Below are positions 9,551 to 18,905 of a DNA stretch of 64,000 nucleotides, in pieces (the stretch's first letter is position 1; every line of letters starts with the position of its first letter). The stretch covers positions 496,001 to 560,000 of the forward strand of contig NZ_CP039903.1 in the NCBI RefSeq assembly GCF_005221385.1. The letters are read 5' to 3'. The notes beneath the pieces were generated by a model that was not told the DNA's origin, did not search any database, and saw only the letters and a list, made by a program, of their open reading frames with translations. Made by a program: the position numbers and the translations under genes. This DNA is from Agrobacterium tumefaciens. GTDB taxonomy: Bacteria > Pseudomonadota > Alphaproteobacteria > Rhizobiales > Rhizobiaceae.

Positions 9551-11239
9551 TTAATCCCCGACGTATGCGTGCTCGGTCGTTGCCTCGGATGCAATAGGTT
9601 CGGGAATTTCGAGATCGCCACGTAGCGCAGACAGCAGTTCATTTCCTGCCTTTGCCAGGCGCTCAGCCCGGGAAACTATCCACGCTGGCAGCTCACCTAT
9701 ATCGGTTGTCGCAAGCGAGGGCTCGATGTATTGCTGCGCGAGCTTTTCATCGTCGATGCTGTATTTCGCGACGTAGTTCATCGGATTATTCTTGGAAATT
9801 CGGATGTTCGTCTTGGGGCCTATCAACGCAATGTTTGCCAAGGCGTTGACCAGGGATTCAGGATGGCTGTTGCCGACAAACCCGCGAGGAAAAATGTGAT
9901 GAAACTGCGGCGTAAAACCAGCCACAAGCTCGTCCGAATCGAAACCGATTCTCATGTACGGTTTGTCCCAATCGACGGCTCCTGACTTGTGGATCAGCAG
10001 ATAAAGCAGGAGGCGACCAAATCGGCTGTCGGAGTAGTCGCGCATGAAATCCTCCGACGTCAGCATCGGTAGGTAGCGAATTCTCGCCAGCAGGCGCTCG
10101 AGTGCATCCTTGACGTTCGACGAGTCCGCGATCTCCTTCAGGTCTTCTTCCATCGAGCTCGTAGATGACGTCGAGTAACGTCCGAAACGCGACGCTTGCA
10201 GGAACCAGTAGAAGACCTGATTGAAAGGGGCTTCGGGATAGCGATCCAGCAACGCAGTCAGCGGGACCAAAGCGTTATCCGAAGGAAGGAGAGCATTGCC
10301 CGAGATGCCACGTTCGCGCAGATGCTTGACTGTCAACGCCCACGCCTTCTTCGTTCGGTCCCACGTAGGCAGTATGTGCGCCTCGTTCCAGAAGTCCGTG
10401 TCGATATCCTTGTATCGGATGCGTTTCCGCCCAATGCCGGTGAGGGTGCGGAACACCAGGTTGGGAGTCACGTCAAAGCCGGACTCGGCTAGGCTTTCGA
10501 TATAGGGAAGGTAATGTTGACGAACCCAGCCGGGCGTTCGCGCTGCTACAACACCGAGATAGATGTCGGCCTCGGTGACTCGGGTACCGCGGCTGTTGAG
10601 GCGAGCAAATATTTCGACAACGTCTTCGAGTTCGTTGTCTACCGTGATCAGAACGACTTCCTTGTCACGAGTTTTTCGCAGCCGATCCAGCCTTGTATAG
10701 ACCTCGGTGACGTCCATGCCATCACACAATCCGTCCAGTTTTACTTGCTTGGCGAGGTCCAGAAGTTTCTTTTGATCGGCCTCGTTCTCGACATCGAGGT
10801 TCAGAATATCTCGGATGGGTATGTAGCGCTTGGTCGTGACTTTTCGGGTTGCTGCATTGGCAACAACGAAGAACGGTGGCGTCTTTGCATGGACGTCAAA
10901 CCTGATGTCATACTTGCGAACCAGATCGTCCCACGGCTTTCCTGAATGCCACCAGTATGGCTTGCGGCCACTCAGGATACACAATGCCGTGGTACGCTGC
11001 TGCCCGTCGACCACCCACTGCTTTGGGCCCTGCGAGTCCACGGCCCCCTGGGTTTCTACTCCCGCGCCGCTGTCCCAAATGAGCAACGTTCCGACTGGAT
11101 AGTTGAGCCACAGAGACTCAGCCAAGTCCCTTACTTGGGTAGGCTTCCAGACAAATCCGCGCTGGAACTCAGGAATGCTCCACTCATGACCAACAGACCG
11201 TTTTACAATGTCTTTAACTTTCGCCGATGTGTAAGCCAT
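9551..11239 (-). CDS. DUF262 protein with C-terminal HNH-like (DUF1524) motif
   Basis: 562 residues. The N-terminus has the DUF262 pattern of the ParB/Srx-like fold: IPEFQRGFVWKPTQV, then DGQQR at 78-82, which in GmrS-type proteins is a nucleotide hydrolysis site. The C-terminal part carries HHIFP (447-451) followed by NIALIGPKTN, the DUF1524 variant of the HNH nuclease motif. This is the domain pair of GmrSD-type (type IV) enzymes that cleave modified DNA. Between Res and Mod it is an unusual third nuclease in a type III-like locus. Spacings of 53 bp upstream and 57 bp downstream imply one transcript. Cleavage of modified phage DNA that the Res/Mod pair cannot handle is a plausible but unproven role. 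Confidence 0.85.
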   Translation of the reverse strand: MAYTSAKVKDIVKRSVGHEWSIPEFQRGFVWKPTQVRDLAESLWLNYPVGTLLIWDSGAGVETQGAVDSQGPKQWVVDGQQRTTALCILSGRKPYWWHSGKPWDDLVRKYDIRFDVHAKTPPFFVVANAATRKVTTKRYIPIRDILNLDVENEADQKKLLDLAKQVKLDGLCDGMDVTEVYTRLDRLRKTRDKEVVLITVDNELEDVVEIFARLNSRGTRVTEADIYLGVVAARTPGWVRQHYLPYIESLAESGFDVTPNLVFRTLTGIGRKRIRYKDIDTDFWNEAHILPTWDRTKKAWALTVKHLRERGISGNALLPSDNALVPLTALLDRYPEAPFNQVFYWFLQASRFGRYSTSSTSSMEEDLKEIADSSNVKDALERLLARIRYLPMLTSEDFMRDYSDSRFGRLLLYLLIHKSGAVDWDKPYMRIGFDSDELVAGFTPQFHHIFPRGFVGNSHPESLVNALANIALIGPKTNIRISKNNPMNYVAKYSIDDEKLAQQYIEPSLATTDIGELPAWIVSRAERLAKAGNELLSALRGDLEIPEPIASEATTEHAYVGD

Positions 11240-11292
11240 AATTCCCCTGCGCTCTTCCGACCCTAGTCCCTAGTATTTTTGCGTTTCGTGCT

Positions 11293-14200
11293 TCAAGAAA
11301 CTTCGCGCATAGTTGCCGATCGCTCATTGAGGAAGTTGTCGATCAATTTCCCGTAGTCTTCCTCCATCGCAAAAGCGTTTCGGAATTCAGCAAACGCCCA
11401 ACGACCATAGGCTTTGAGATTGTTGACGCCGGGGACCCAGAGGTTCGTCATGGTCTCGGCCTTGATTTGCTCGTCGAGACCGCGGAAGCCTTTGACCTCC
11501 ACGATCAGGTTCAGCGGATCATCCGGCCCTCGGCCATCATCAACCTGTATGATGAAGTCCGGCAGGTAGCGGCGCGGCACGCTGCCGGAGCGATAGGGCA
11601 CTTCGAAACCGAGCGCCTGATTCTTGACGTAGGAGATCGTGGCCGGATGCGCTTCCACGACTCGGGCAAACTCCGCCTCCCAATCGCTGTCGCAAACGAC
11701 ATAATTTACGTGACTGAGGCGGGTCTCCCAAAGCGTCTGCTTGGTCGTGATGAAGGATACTTGGTCGGTGTAGCCATGCGGATTGTAGGGATCGAGCATC
11801 GCCTTCGCGACACTCTCCCCATCTTCGCCGGCGCTGCGGACGATGGCTTGGTAGATGAGCTCGGATGCTTTCTCCGCCAGCTCGGCATAGGTCAGCATGC
11901 CCGCCCTGGTGCCGCCAGTGAGCTTCAGGCAAGTGGCAATCCAGCGCCGGGTAATGGGCTGGAGCTGATTATAGAGGTAATAGGGAACGTCCTGATCCGG
12001 CTCACGGAAATACATCTCGATGAGCTTCTTGGTGAGATGCGTCGCGACGGTGTTCGGCCGCATGTCATCGAGCGCATCCGGAGAAATGTCATGGCCTTCG
12101 CCGACCAGCCCTTCGAGACGGACCGTACAGGGGCCGACCAATTCTGGCGTCAGGTCGAGGACTGAGTCCGCCGAGAAATTGGCGGAAAAGCTCTCGGAGG
12201 GGAGCTCGGCGCGATAACCGGCAACGCACGGAAAGCGGATGGAAAGGTCGTTGCGCTCTTTCAGCGCATGGACACGTGTGGTCGGCTTCGGTGGTGTTCG
12301 TGTGACCTCCTGGGGTTCGGTGGCGAAGTCGAAGGGAATGCCGAGGATGTCGGCGTATTCCGTGTTGAACAGCCCCCTGTCGTTCAGCTCATAGGACTGG
12401 CGGCGCAGGCCTCGACCAATCACCTGCTCGCAGAGGAGCTGCGTTCCGAATGCGCGAACGCCAAGGATGTGGGTGACCGTGTTGGCATCCCAGCCCTCGG
12501 TCAGCATCGAGACGGAGACGACGCAACGCACCTGCTCCCCGAGCTTGCCCTTCTGCCCGACGGTGTTCATCACTTCGCGCAGTAGTTCGGAATCCGATAG
12601 CTTGTCCGCCGCCGCGGCACCCTCGCGCTCCTTGATCTCCCTGCGGAACTGTTCGATTTCCGCCTCGGCCATATCGCGGAATTTGGAATCCAGCGCCTCG
12701 CCGGATTCGAGCTGCTGGGAATCGATCAGCAGTGTGTTCATGCGCGGCAGCCGATTGCCGTTGCGGTCATCGTAGTTCCGGAAGAGTTCCAGATGCCCGT
12801 AATGCTTTGTCTGGCGCTCACCTTCAACTTCCCGTTCCCAGCCGGAAATCCATTCGAATATGAGCTTCGAACTGGCAGTGTTGTTGCAGACGACGATGAA
12901 CACCGGCGGGACGCCGATGCCGACCTTTTGCCAGGCCTCGAACTCCTTCTCGTAGTGGGAGTAGAGCGAGTAGAGCGCGGTCTGCAGTTCGGCAGGTATG
13001 CTCAACGGATCAAGATCGCCGGATTTGCCCGCCCCCTTCTTCGGCATCTTCTTTCCGATGTGATCCCAAAGATTGCGGAACACGGGGGTGACGGCATTGA
13101 CGGCATTGTCCGACACCGGCACGCGGGGCAGCTTGACGATGCCGCACTCGATAGCATCGACGAGCGAAAAGTCGGAAACCACCCAGGGGAAGAGTGTACC
13201 TTCCTCGTATCCCGATCCACGCAAGAAGAACGGTGTCGCCGAGAGATCATAGACCGCGCGAACGCCGACTTTCCGCTTCAAAGCCTCGATGCCGGAAATC
13301 CAAAGCCGTGCAGCTTCATTGTTTTCCTTGGCTTCGTCCTTTTCCTCGCCCTTCAGTTCATCTTCTTCGTGGCTTCCCGGACGTTCGCGATAGCAATGGT
13401 GCGCCTCGTCGTTGATGACGACGACGTTCTTCATCTGCAGGAGATCGCCGCAGGCCCGCTGAAGCATCTGTCCCTCGGTCTCGAGTTCCTCGATTGCTTC
13501 TCCTTTCCAGCCCTTCATCAGGCGGAGACCTACTGCGTTCAGCTCGTGAGCCTTGCGCCGCTGAAAGACGTGATAGTTGACGATTTCGATCTTCGCCTTG
13601 TTCAGGTCGGGCATCATGTCCTGTGGGACAAGTTCCCGAGAGCGATAGTAGCTATTGCCGTCAGAAGGTTTCAGTACGCGCAGTCGGTCCTTGATGGTGA
13701 TGCCGGGCGCAACGATGAGGAAACCTCTCGAGAACAAACTGGAGTTCGGCTGCCGAGCGGCATTGATTGCTTGCCAGGCAATGAGCATGGCCATGACGGT
13801 TGTCTTGCCGGCGCCGGTGGCCAATTTCAGCGCAAGACGAAAGATTTCTGGGTTGGCATCTCGGTTTGCTTCTTCGAGATGGCGGAAGATGTGAGCGTAC
13901 TGCTTGTTCTTGCGCGCCACCTCGGCAAGCCAGATCGCAGTTTCAACGGCCTCCACCTGGCAATAGAAGGGGCGGGGGCCGGAGAAGTTGTCGCTTCGCC
14001 AATATTGGAGCAATCGCTGGGTAACGGGCGTGACGCCCCAGTCGTTGGGATTGGGAATTGAGCGCCATGACGCGATGTGGCCGCGAATTTCGTTGATGAT
14101 CGGCGTAGGGTTGTAGTGGCTGCTGCCGTCCTTGGTCTGGTCGAGATCAAGCGTAGCCTGCTTTTTTGCATCTGCTTTGATCTTGCGGCTCTTCGGAACG

Positions 14201-14340
14201 GGGGCCACGTATTTCGACCGGCGCCGGCCTTCGATGGGCGGTTGATTGAGCGGCTCGCCACTTTCGGACAGCGCATGATGGCGCTTGGGAACTTCGTATG
14301 GCGAATTAAGAATTGGCTCGGCGTAAAATGGCTTGGTCAT
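11293..14340 (-). CDS. Type III-like restriction subunit (Res): DEAD/DEAH helicase plus PD-(D/E)xK nuclease
   Basis: 1,015 residues from ATG 14340. Motifs in order: Walker A ATGAGKTT, Walker B NDEAHH, motif III SATPFFLRGSG, helicase C-domain motifs GWDANTV and QVIGRGLRR. The C-terminus holds a PD-(D/E)xK nuclease core, YLPDF followed about 20 residues later by EVKG, as in EcoP1/EcoP15 Res. The enzyme should translocate or slide on DNA and cut when paired with Mod. The frame extends 99 bp further upstream, but the ATG at 14340 (Met-Thr-Lys) is preferred because the phosphoesterase gene starts identically within a duplicated leader. First gene of the operon that runs to 2293. A palindrome about 100 bp upstream is a likely operator. 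Confidence 0.9.
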   Translation of the reverse strand: MTKPFYAEPILNSPYEVPKRHHALSESGEPLNQPPIEGRRRSKYVAPVPKSRKIKADAKKQATLDLDQTKDGSSHYNPTPIINEIRGHIASWRSIPNPNDWGVTPVTQRLLQYWRSDNFSGPRPFYCQVEAVETAIWLAEVARKNKQYAHIFRHLEEANRDANPEIFRLALKLATGAGKTTVMAMLIAWQAINAARQPNSSLFSRGFLIVAPGITIKDRLRVLKPSDGNSYYRSRELVPQDMMPDLNKAKIEIVNYHVFQRRKAHELNAVGLRLMKGWKGEAIEELETEGQMLQRACGDLLQMKNVVVINDEAHHCYRERPGSHEEDELKGEEKDEAKENNEAARLWISGIEALKRKVGVRAVYDLSATPFFLRGSGYEEGTLFPWVVSDFSLVDAIECGIVKLPRVPVSDNAVNAVTPVFRNLWDHIGKKMPKKGAGKSGDLDPLSIPAELQTALYSLYSHYEKEFEAWQKVGIGVPPVFIVVCNNTASSKLIFEWISGWEREVEGERQTKHYGHLELFRNYDDRNGNRLPRMNTLLIDSQQLESGEALDSKFRDMAEAEIEQFRREIKEREGAAAADKLSDSELLREVMNTVGQKGKLGEQVRCVVSVSMLTEGWDANTVTHILGVRAFGTQLLCEQVIGRGLRRQSYELNDRGLFNTEYADILGIPFDFATEPQEVTRTPPKPTTRVHALKERNDLSIRFPCVAGYRAELPSESFSANFSADSVLDLTPELVGPCTVRLEGLVGEGHDISPDALDDMRPNTVATHLTKKLIEMYFREPDQDVPYYLYNQLQPITRRWIATCLKLTGGTRAGMLTYAELAEKASELIYQAIVRSAGEDGESVAKAMLDPYNPHGYTDQVSFITTKQTLWETRLSHVNYVVCDSDWEAEFARVVEAHPATISYVKNQALGFEVPYRSGSVPRRYLPDFIIQVDDGRGPDDPLNLIVEVKGFRGLDEQIKAETMTNLWVPGVNNLKAYGRWAFAEFRNAFAMEEDYGKLIDNFLNERSATMREVS

Positions 14341-14460
14341 GCAATCTGTCCCAGAATCGGCATCGCCATTCAATCGCCTCCGCGAGGGTGATGCAACTCC
14401 TACGATGCGGATTACTGTGTTTGGCAAAGAATTGCACACGGAAATTATTTCCGCATTGTA
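14319..14460 (-). repeat. Leader copy 1, upstream of Res
   Basis: About 140 bp covering the first codons, start and upstream region of Res. By eye it is roughly 80% identical to 15498-15639 in front of the phosphoesterase gene, including the start context GCTTGGTCATGCAAT (plus strand) and the palindrome at the distal end. The shared promoter-leader implies co-regulation or duplication of a regulatory cassette. Confidence 0.8.
14439..14453. promoter_or_regulatory. Island palindrome site 1 (upstream of Res)
   Basis: CGGAAATTATTTCCG, a perfect 15-bp palindrome around a central base, about 100 bp before the Res start. Likely operator or activator site. The same word recurs at 15617, 25439 and 27590. 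Confidence 0.65.
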
Positions 14461-14497
14461 GCCCGATAACCGTCTGTTGGATGCGTCTTTGTCCTTG

Positions 14498-15517
14498 TTA
14501 TTTTGGCACCAGGATAAGATTGTCCGTACTTAACAACTGCTCTCCATTCCACCGATACGCGCAGGGCCTTTCTATGTAGTCGAGGCAGAGGGCATTGTGT
14601 GCAGCAAGTTCAGGCTGACTGAGCATTTTGTAGTGCCCGAAGAACACAGGTTTTTCCTGCGCGCCATAAAAGTTGATCCCGCCACTTTCGATCACAGGCG
14701 TATCCGGAAGGTCGTCTGAACGAGGCACGGACAGCGCAGAGCTTCGCCACGTGCGATCGCCTGCCTGCCACCATTTCAGCCGGACCGCGGTGCGGGTATG
14801 TCCTTTTATGTCCGTGAAAGAATGGCCGTGCGGCAGCTCGGCCTCTGGCCCCTTTAGACTGGATAGGACCGCGTCCGCGAATGGACTGGCATCCGTCTCG
14901 AACGCCAACTCCTGCAAATCATCTCGCTTCAAACGCGCATCGCCGGTTCGGCGTCGAATAGTGTCGATGTGACGATCGTCCCAGTATGCGTGGACAAGTC
15001 TGATCCCGGGCAGGTCCATAAACAGTGGTAGCGTCATGAACCAATCGAGCACTTCTTGCGTCTGAGGTGCGCCTATTGGAAATTCTTTCAGAAACGTTTC
15101 GTGCTGTGCGGTATTCTTTAGGGTGTGAGCCCGCATGAACCCGTCGCTAGTGCGCTCCGAATTTTCGCCGTGCTCATGATAGAGTAGCGCGTTGAGTTCG
15201 TGATTGCCCATGATCGCTATCGCGTGACCGTGCCGTTGCATTGCGCGCACGAGAGAGATCACCACGGAGTTTTGGTCCCCTCCATCAATGAAGTCCCCGA
15301 GAAAGGCGACAATTCGGCCCTCAGGATGTGCCCAGCATGAAGCTGATTCCCGATAGCCGAGGTAAGTGAGAGTTTTAGTTAGGCGATCCAGATCAGCGTG
15401 AATGTCGGGAATGACGTCGATATGTGAATGGTTTTGTAGCAAACGAACACCCTCGCTAGCTAGGTATGACGCCTTGGCATCATCTATGCAGTTCATCGGC
15501 GTAAATAGCTTGGTCAT
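14498..15517 (-). CDS. Metallophosphoesterase (calcineurin-like phosphatase family)
   Basis: 339 residues from ATG 15517. The family metal-binding motifs appear in order: DIHAD (DxH), GDFIDGG (GDxxDRG type), GNHE, then HAYWD and GHYK supplying later histidines. This is the arrangement of PP2A/bis-nucleoside tetraphosphatase-like phosphatases. Substrate could be a phosphoprotein, dinucleotide or nucleic-acid end. The longer frame to 15574 is rejected because Met-Thr-Lys at 15517 sits at the same place in the duplicated leader as the Res start. The gene is divergent from zorA and lies 157 bp upstream of the Res start in the same direction, so it may belong functionally with either system. Confidence 0.85.
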   Translation of the reverse strand: MTKLFTPMNCIDDAKASYLASEGVRLLQNHSHIDVIPDIHADLDRLTKTLTYLGYRESASCWAHPEGRIVAFLGDFIDGGDQNSVVISLVRAMQRHGHAIAIMGNHELNALLYHEHGENSERTSDGFMRAHTLKNTAQHETFLKEFPIGAPQTQEVLDWFMTLPLFMDLPGIRLVHAYWDDRHIDTIRRRTGDARLKRDDLQELAFETDASPFADAVLSSLKGPEAELPHGHSFTDIKGHTRTAVRLKWWQAGDRTWRSSALSVPRSDDLPDTPVIESGGINFYGAQEKPVFFGHYKMLSQPELAAHNALCLDYIERPCAYRWNGEQLLSTDNLILVPK

Positions 15518-15639
15518 GCAATTGGTCCCAGAATCGGTATCGCCGATACAATCGGCCCAACGAGGGCAATGCAACTCCTGTGATGCTCATTGCTGTGTTT
15601 CGCGAAGAACTGCACACGGAAATCATTTCCGTATTGCAA
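15498..15639 (-). repeat. Leader copy 2, upstream of the phosphoesterase
   Basis: Homologous to 14319-14460 over about 140 bp, with the same start context and distal palindrome. It also forms the left part of the divergent region in front of zorA. Confidence 0.8.
15617..15631. promoter_or_regulatory. Island palindrome site 2 (phosphoesterase/zorA divergent region)
   Basis: CGGAAATCATTTCCG, about 100 bp before the phosphoesterase start and 246 bp before zorA. It could act on either strand. Confidence 0.65.
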
Positions 15640-15808
15640 CAGAATCCAGGACGCCAAAGATTTGCTGCGCGAGCGTCCCGGATGGGCATCTCCGGTCTCA
15701 CACACTTCCGAACGGGGATTCGCCGCTCTTTCGCAAGTTGTGGAAAATAAATCACATCGCAGTTCAATTTTGTGGAGTTTCGGGCAAACCGCCTGGGTGT
15801 ACTTGATT

Positions 15809-15820
15809 GCACGGCCGTGC
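15809..15820. promoter_or_regulatory. Palindrome in the putative zorA promoter
   Basis: GCACGGCCGTGC, 12 bp perfect, lies between hexamers that could be the -35 and -10 of zorA, 57 bp before the GTG start. A repressor bound here would block transcription of the Zorya operon. Confidence 0.35.
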
Positions 15821-15876
15821 CTCTAATAGTTTCCAATCCGTTACCGCTCATGGGTAGTGGTTGGGGATGGGATTAA

Positions 15877-17907
15877 GTGGTTCAGGAAATTGGAAGTTTC
15901 GTCGTTGCCTCGATTCTTGACGCGGCGAATTATCTTGTAAAGGACGCGGCTGCTCCGGGTATCGTCGCTCTGGGAATTGTCGTTCTTCTGGTGATTTTTA
16001 CTGCCGCTTTCTTTCGGGAAGTCTTTCAGCGCCGGAAAGCAGTTCAATGGCTCAAGCGCGAAATTCAGAACAGTCCTACGGGGGCTGACTTCAGCCGTGA
16101 CATTGACGTTGTGTCCGCCTCAATCAAGGAAAGCAGCACAAACAAGTACCGCCGGCAACTGGCGGCGGCGTGGGACAAGTACAAGGAGACGCTTGTACCT
16201 CACGAAGAAGACGGCAAGGTCGTGCTTCGCAATGCCGTCCGACCGTCCATGTTTCTCAATCCAGAGGACTTGGGTTTTGGGGTTGGCTTTTGGCGCATCG
16301 TACCCGGGCTCTTTGTTTCGGTTGGCCTTTTTCTGACGTTCCTGGGGTTGATCGCCGCTCTCTCTACGATGGCGCAAGGAGCAGAGATCGATAGCGGTGT
16401 CATGCGACAGCTGCTTTCTGTGGCCTCGGCGAAGTTTATTATGTCGTTGACGGGGCTTTTCTGCTCAATCGTCTTCACGATCCTTCTTAGAAGCATCTAC
16501 GGGCGACTGGAGCAGTCGATCCATGAACTATGTGCCGCCATTGAGCAGCGTCTCACCTATATCAGTCTGGAGGCCCTTGCCACAGAACAGCTGAAGGCAA
16601 CCCGGGAACAGCGGGAGCATTTCCGATTGATTGGGATGGAGTTGGTCGCGGAGATTGGCCGTCCATTGAGAGAGGAGCTCCCGGCGGCAATCCAGAGTTC
16701 GATCGCCGGTGCAATGGCACCGATCGTAGAGCGAGTGGGCAAACTCGGCGCAGAGGGCGTGGGAGATATGGTGTCCGGAATTTCGGACAAGCTTACCGAT
16801 TCAATCGGTATTGCGCTAACTGAGGCTAGCCAGAAAATCTCGGATGCAGGTGAAAGGCTTGGGTTGCTTGCTGACCGTCTCGATCAAAGCTCGGGGCGGA
16901 TAGGCTCGGAGATGGAAGGCGTTACGGAGCGTGTCGCCCAAGCTGTGGAAGACCTCCGTGCGGCTATCACGAACACGGCCGAGGTAACCGGGGGGACGTT
17001 TAACGAAGGTGCCGAGAAGCTCCTTGCGGTCATGAACCGTACGCTTGAGGGCATTCGCGATAATACGGGCGAAGGTGCGCGCGCCATGTCGGCAGCGGCT
17101 GAGGACATGCGCCAGGCGGCCGAATCCTTCAAGCAGGAGATCGAGTCCGCAGCGCGAACAGGAACAGAAGCTGCGCAGGAACGCATGAAACTTGCAGGTC
17201 AGCAGGTGAGCTCGGCTATCGGCGTTGCCGGCAAGGACGTTGCAGAGGTGTTCAGCCGCACCAGCGCGGAGATTGCTCGGGTCGCGGAAGAGGTTTCCGA
17301 GAAAGCCGGCGCCGGCTTGCTCGCTCCGCTGGCTGAAATAGGCAACAGGTTCGAAGGTCTGGTCAAGCAGCTCAATGACGGCACGTCAGACATGCGGCGC
17401 ATGGCCGATGGAGTGAAGGCTGGTGCCGATGCTTCGGAAAAGGCTGCGGGTACCTTTAACGGGGCGGCAAGCTCACTCGTGGCTGCTGTCACTCCCGTGA
17501 AAGCCGTCGTGGATCGCATGGAAGGTTCGATCCGGCAACTTACTGACAGCACGCAACACGCGGCGAGCACCGTATCGAGGTCTTCGGAGGCTACCGCCGA
17601 GTCCGCAGCCTCTGCTCTTGCCGCTGCGAAGGAAATCCTCCAGGCGGAAGCGAAATCCATCGAGAACGCGCTGGGCGGTGTCTCTGTGATGCTGGAACGT
17701 CTGAAGGGGCAGGGCGACCGCCTCGATGAAATGGATGGAAAGCTCGGCCAGGCTTTCGATCTCTACACGGAAAATGTGGAGAAGTCCGTCCAGGGCATGT
17801 TCGGTCACGTGCGGGATCTGCAGGAAAGGCTAAATCCTGCGCTCGACACCATGCGTGAAATCGTTGAACAGGCCGAGCAATTCGCTCCGCAGTCGCGGAG
17901 AGCCTGA
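15877..17907 (+). CDS. zorA: Zorya protein ZorA (MotA-like proton-channel subunit)
   Basis: 676 residues, GTG start preceded by GGGGATGG. Hydrophobic segments near residues 29-49, 145-166 and 185-205 match a MotA/TolQ/ExbB-type channel subunit. After about residue 220 the protein is a long Ala/Glu/Lys-rich helical tail of about 450 residues. In the characterised Zorya systems ZorA and ZorB form a proton-driven membrane motor with a long cytoplasmic tail that senses phage entry. The longer ATG candidate at 15850 runs into a stop, so GTG 15877 is the start. The stop overlaps the zorB start (TGATG), the first of several overlaps in the operon. Confidence 0.9.
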   Translation: MVQEIGSFVVASILDAANYLVKDAAAPGIVALGIVVLLVIFTAAFFREVFQRRKAVQWLKREIQNSPTGADFSRDIDVVSASIKESSTNKYRRQLAAAWDKYKETLVPHEEDGKVVLRNAVRPSMFLNPEDLGFGVGFWRIVPGLFVSVGLFLTFLGLIAALSTMAQGAEIDSGVMRQLLSVASAKFIMSLTGLFCSIVFTILLRSIYGRLEQSIHELCAAIEQRLTYISLEALATEQLKATREQREHFRLIGMELVAEIGRPLREELPAAIQSSIAGAMAPIVERVGKLGAEGVGDMVSGISDKLTDSIGIALTEASQKISDAGERLGLLADRLDQSSGRIGSEMEGVTERVAQAVEDLRAAITNTAEVTGGTFNEGAEKLLAVMNRTLEGIRDNTGEGARAMSAAAEDMRQAAESFKQEIESAARTGTEAAQERMKLAGQQVSSAIGVAGKDVAEVFSRTSAEIARVAEEVSEKAGAGLLAPLAEIGNRFEGLVKQLNDGTSDMRRMADGVKAGADASEKAAGTFNGAASSLVAAVTPVKAVVDRMEGSIRQLTDSTQHAASTVSRSSEATAESAASALAAAKEILQAEAKSIENALGGVSVMLERLKGQGDRLDEMDGKLGQAFDLYTENVEKSVQGMFGHVRDLQERLNPALDTMREIVEQAEQFAPQSRRA

Positions 17908-18905
17908 TGCGCGGCGGTTTCCGGACGCGTTACAAAGAGGAAGAGGAGGAGAGCGCATTTGTGTCCATGACGGACATGACTGTCAGCTTCCTCTTCATCA
18001 TCATCCTTTTGCTAGCTTACTTCGCCCAGCAATATAGCGAAAAGGACACCGTACCCAGGCCCATACATGAGGAGGTCATTAAAGAAAGGAATGTCGCGCA
18101 ACAGGAGATAGTCCGACTGCAGGCAATCGTCGCTGTTCATGAGAAGACGATCGCTAACCTCAAGGAGGAGATTAACAGGAAGCAGGTGGAGATCGAGCGG
18201 TTACAGGCTGAGATCGCGAAGCTGCAGGCCGAGATCAAAGAGCTAAGAGAGGCGCTTGAAAAGCTTCGGAAAGTTGACCCACTGGAAGCCTACCTGGCCA
18301 CGTCGGCGATCGAGAGACGACGAATTCTCGAAACTCTACGCGATCAGCTGAAGATTGATTTTCCTGATCTCGAGGTGGTTATCAGTGAAGAAACCGACGC
18401 TTTGCGCTTTCAGGGCGACGGCCTATTTGCAACCGGATCATCCACGTTGCGCCCCGACCGGAGGGCAATCGTGGAAACTGTCGCAACGAGGCTATCGCAG
18501 ATTTTGCCCTGCTATACGATTGGCCCGCGTTCGAAGTGGACGGCCGAATGTAATCCAGGCAATGCGATTATTGAAGCTTTGCAGATTGAAGGACATACCG
18601 ACTCAACCGGGGATTTTACGGCCAACCTGGCCCTGTCCACTAATCGCGCAAACAGCACTTTTTCTACAATTCTCGGCAAATCCGGTGAGCTAGTCGATTT
18701 TCTGAACTTCCGACATCAACCCGTGTTGTCCGTCGCCGGATACGGCCAAATGCGTCCGGTTAAGGACAACTCGACGAAGGAGGGACGAGATACGAACCGC
18801 CGCGTCGACCTGCGAATCATCATGTACACGCCTAGCCAGTCGGCGGAAATCGACCGCATTCGTCAGGCGTTGAGTCAAGACAGCTCCGGGGGTATCGCGA
18901 ATTGA
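17907..18905 (+). CDS. zorB: Zorya protein ZorB (MotB/OmpA-like stator subunit)
   Basis: 332 residues. One transmembrane helix near residues 24-40 carries the expected aspartate just before or within it (D23 in SMTDMTVSF), the likely proton-binding residue. A coiled-coil stretch follows (about 60-125, heavy in Glu, Lys, Gln). The C-terminal OmpA-like peptidoglycan-binding domain has EGHTDSTG and a later NRRVDLRI. This is the architecture of MotB-like ZorB, which anchors the motor to the cell wall. ATG 17907 overlaps the zorA stop by one base. The gene ends inside the zorC start. Confidence 0.9.
   Translation: MRGGFRTRYKEEEEESAFVSMTDMTVSFLFIIILLLAYFAQQYSEKDTVPRPIHEEVIKERNVAQQEIVRLQAIVAVHEKTIANLKEEINRKQVEIERLQAEIAKLQAEIKELREALEKLRKVDPLEAYLATSAIERRRILETLRDQLKIDFPDLEVVISEETDALRFQGDGLFATGSSTLRPDRRAIVETVATRLSQILPCYTIGPRSKWTAECNPGNAIIEALQIEGHTDSTGDFTANLALSTNRANSTFSTILGKSGELVDFLNFRHQPVLSVAGYGQMRPVKDNSTKEGRDTNRRVDLRIIMYTPSQSAEIDRIRQALSQDSSGGIAN

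Larger units (their letters stand above)
15518..15876. other. Divergent intergenic region between phosphoesterase and zorA
   Basis: Holds leader copy 2 and palindrome 2 on the left. On the right is a possible zorA promoter, TTGATT (15803-15808) and TAATAG (15824-15829), enclosing a perfect 12-bp palindrome GCACGGCCGTGC (15809-15820). The 15-bp spacer is short, so the promoter call is weak. No small gene was seen. Confidence 0.5.

Noticed and set aside
14341..14439. N-terminal extension of Res by 33 residues
   Set aside because: It is encoded by the duplicated leader, which is non-coding in front of the phosphoesterase.
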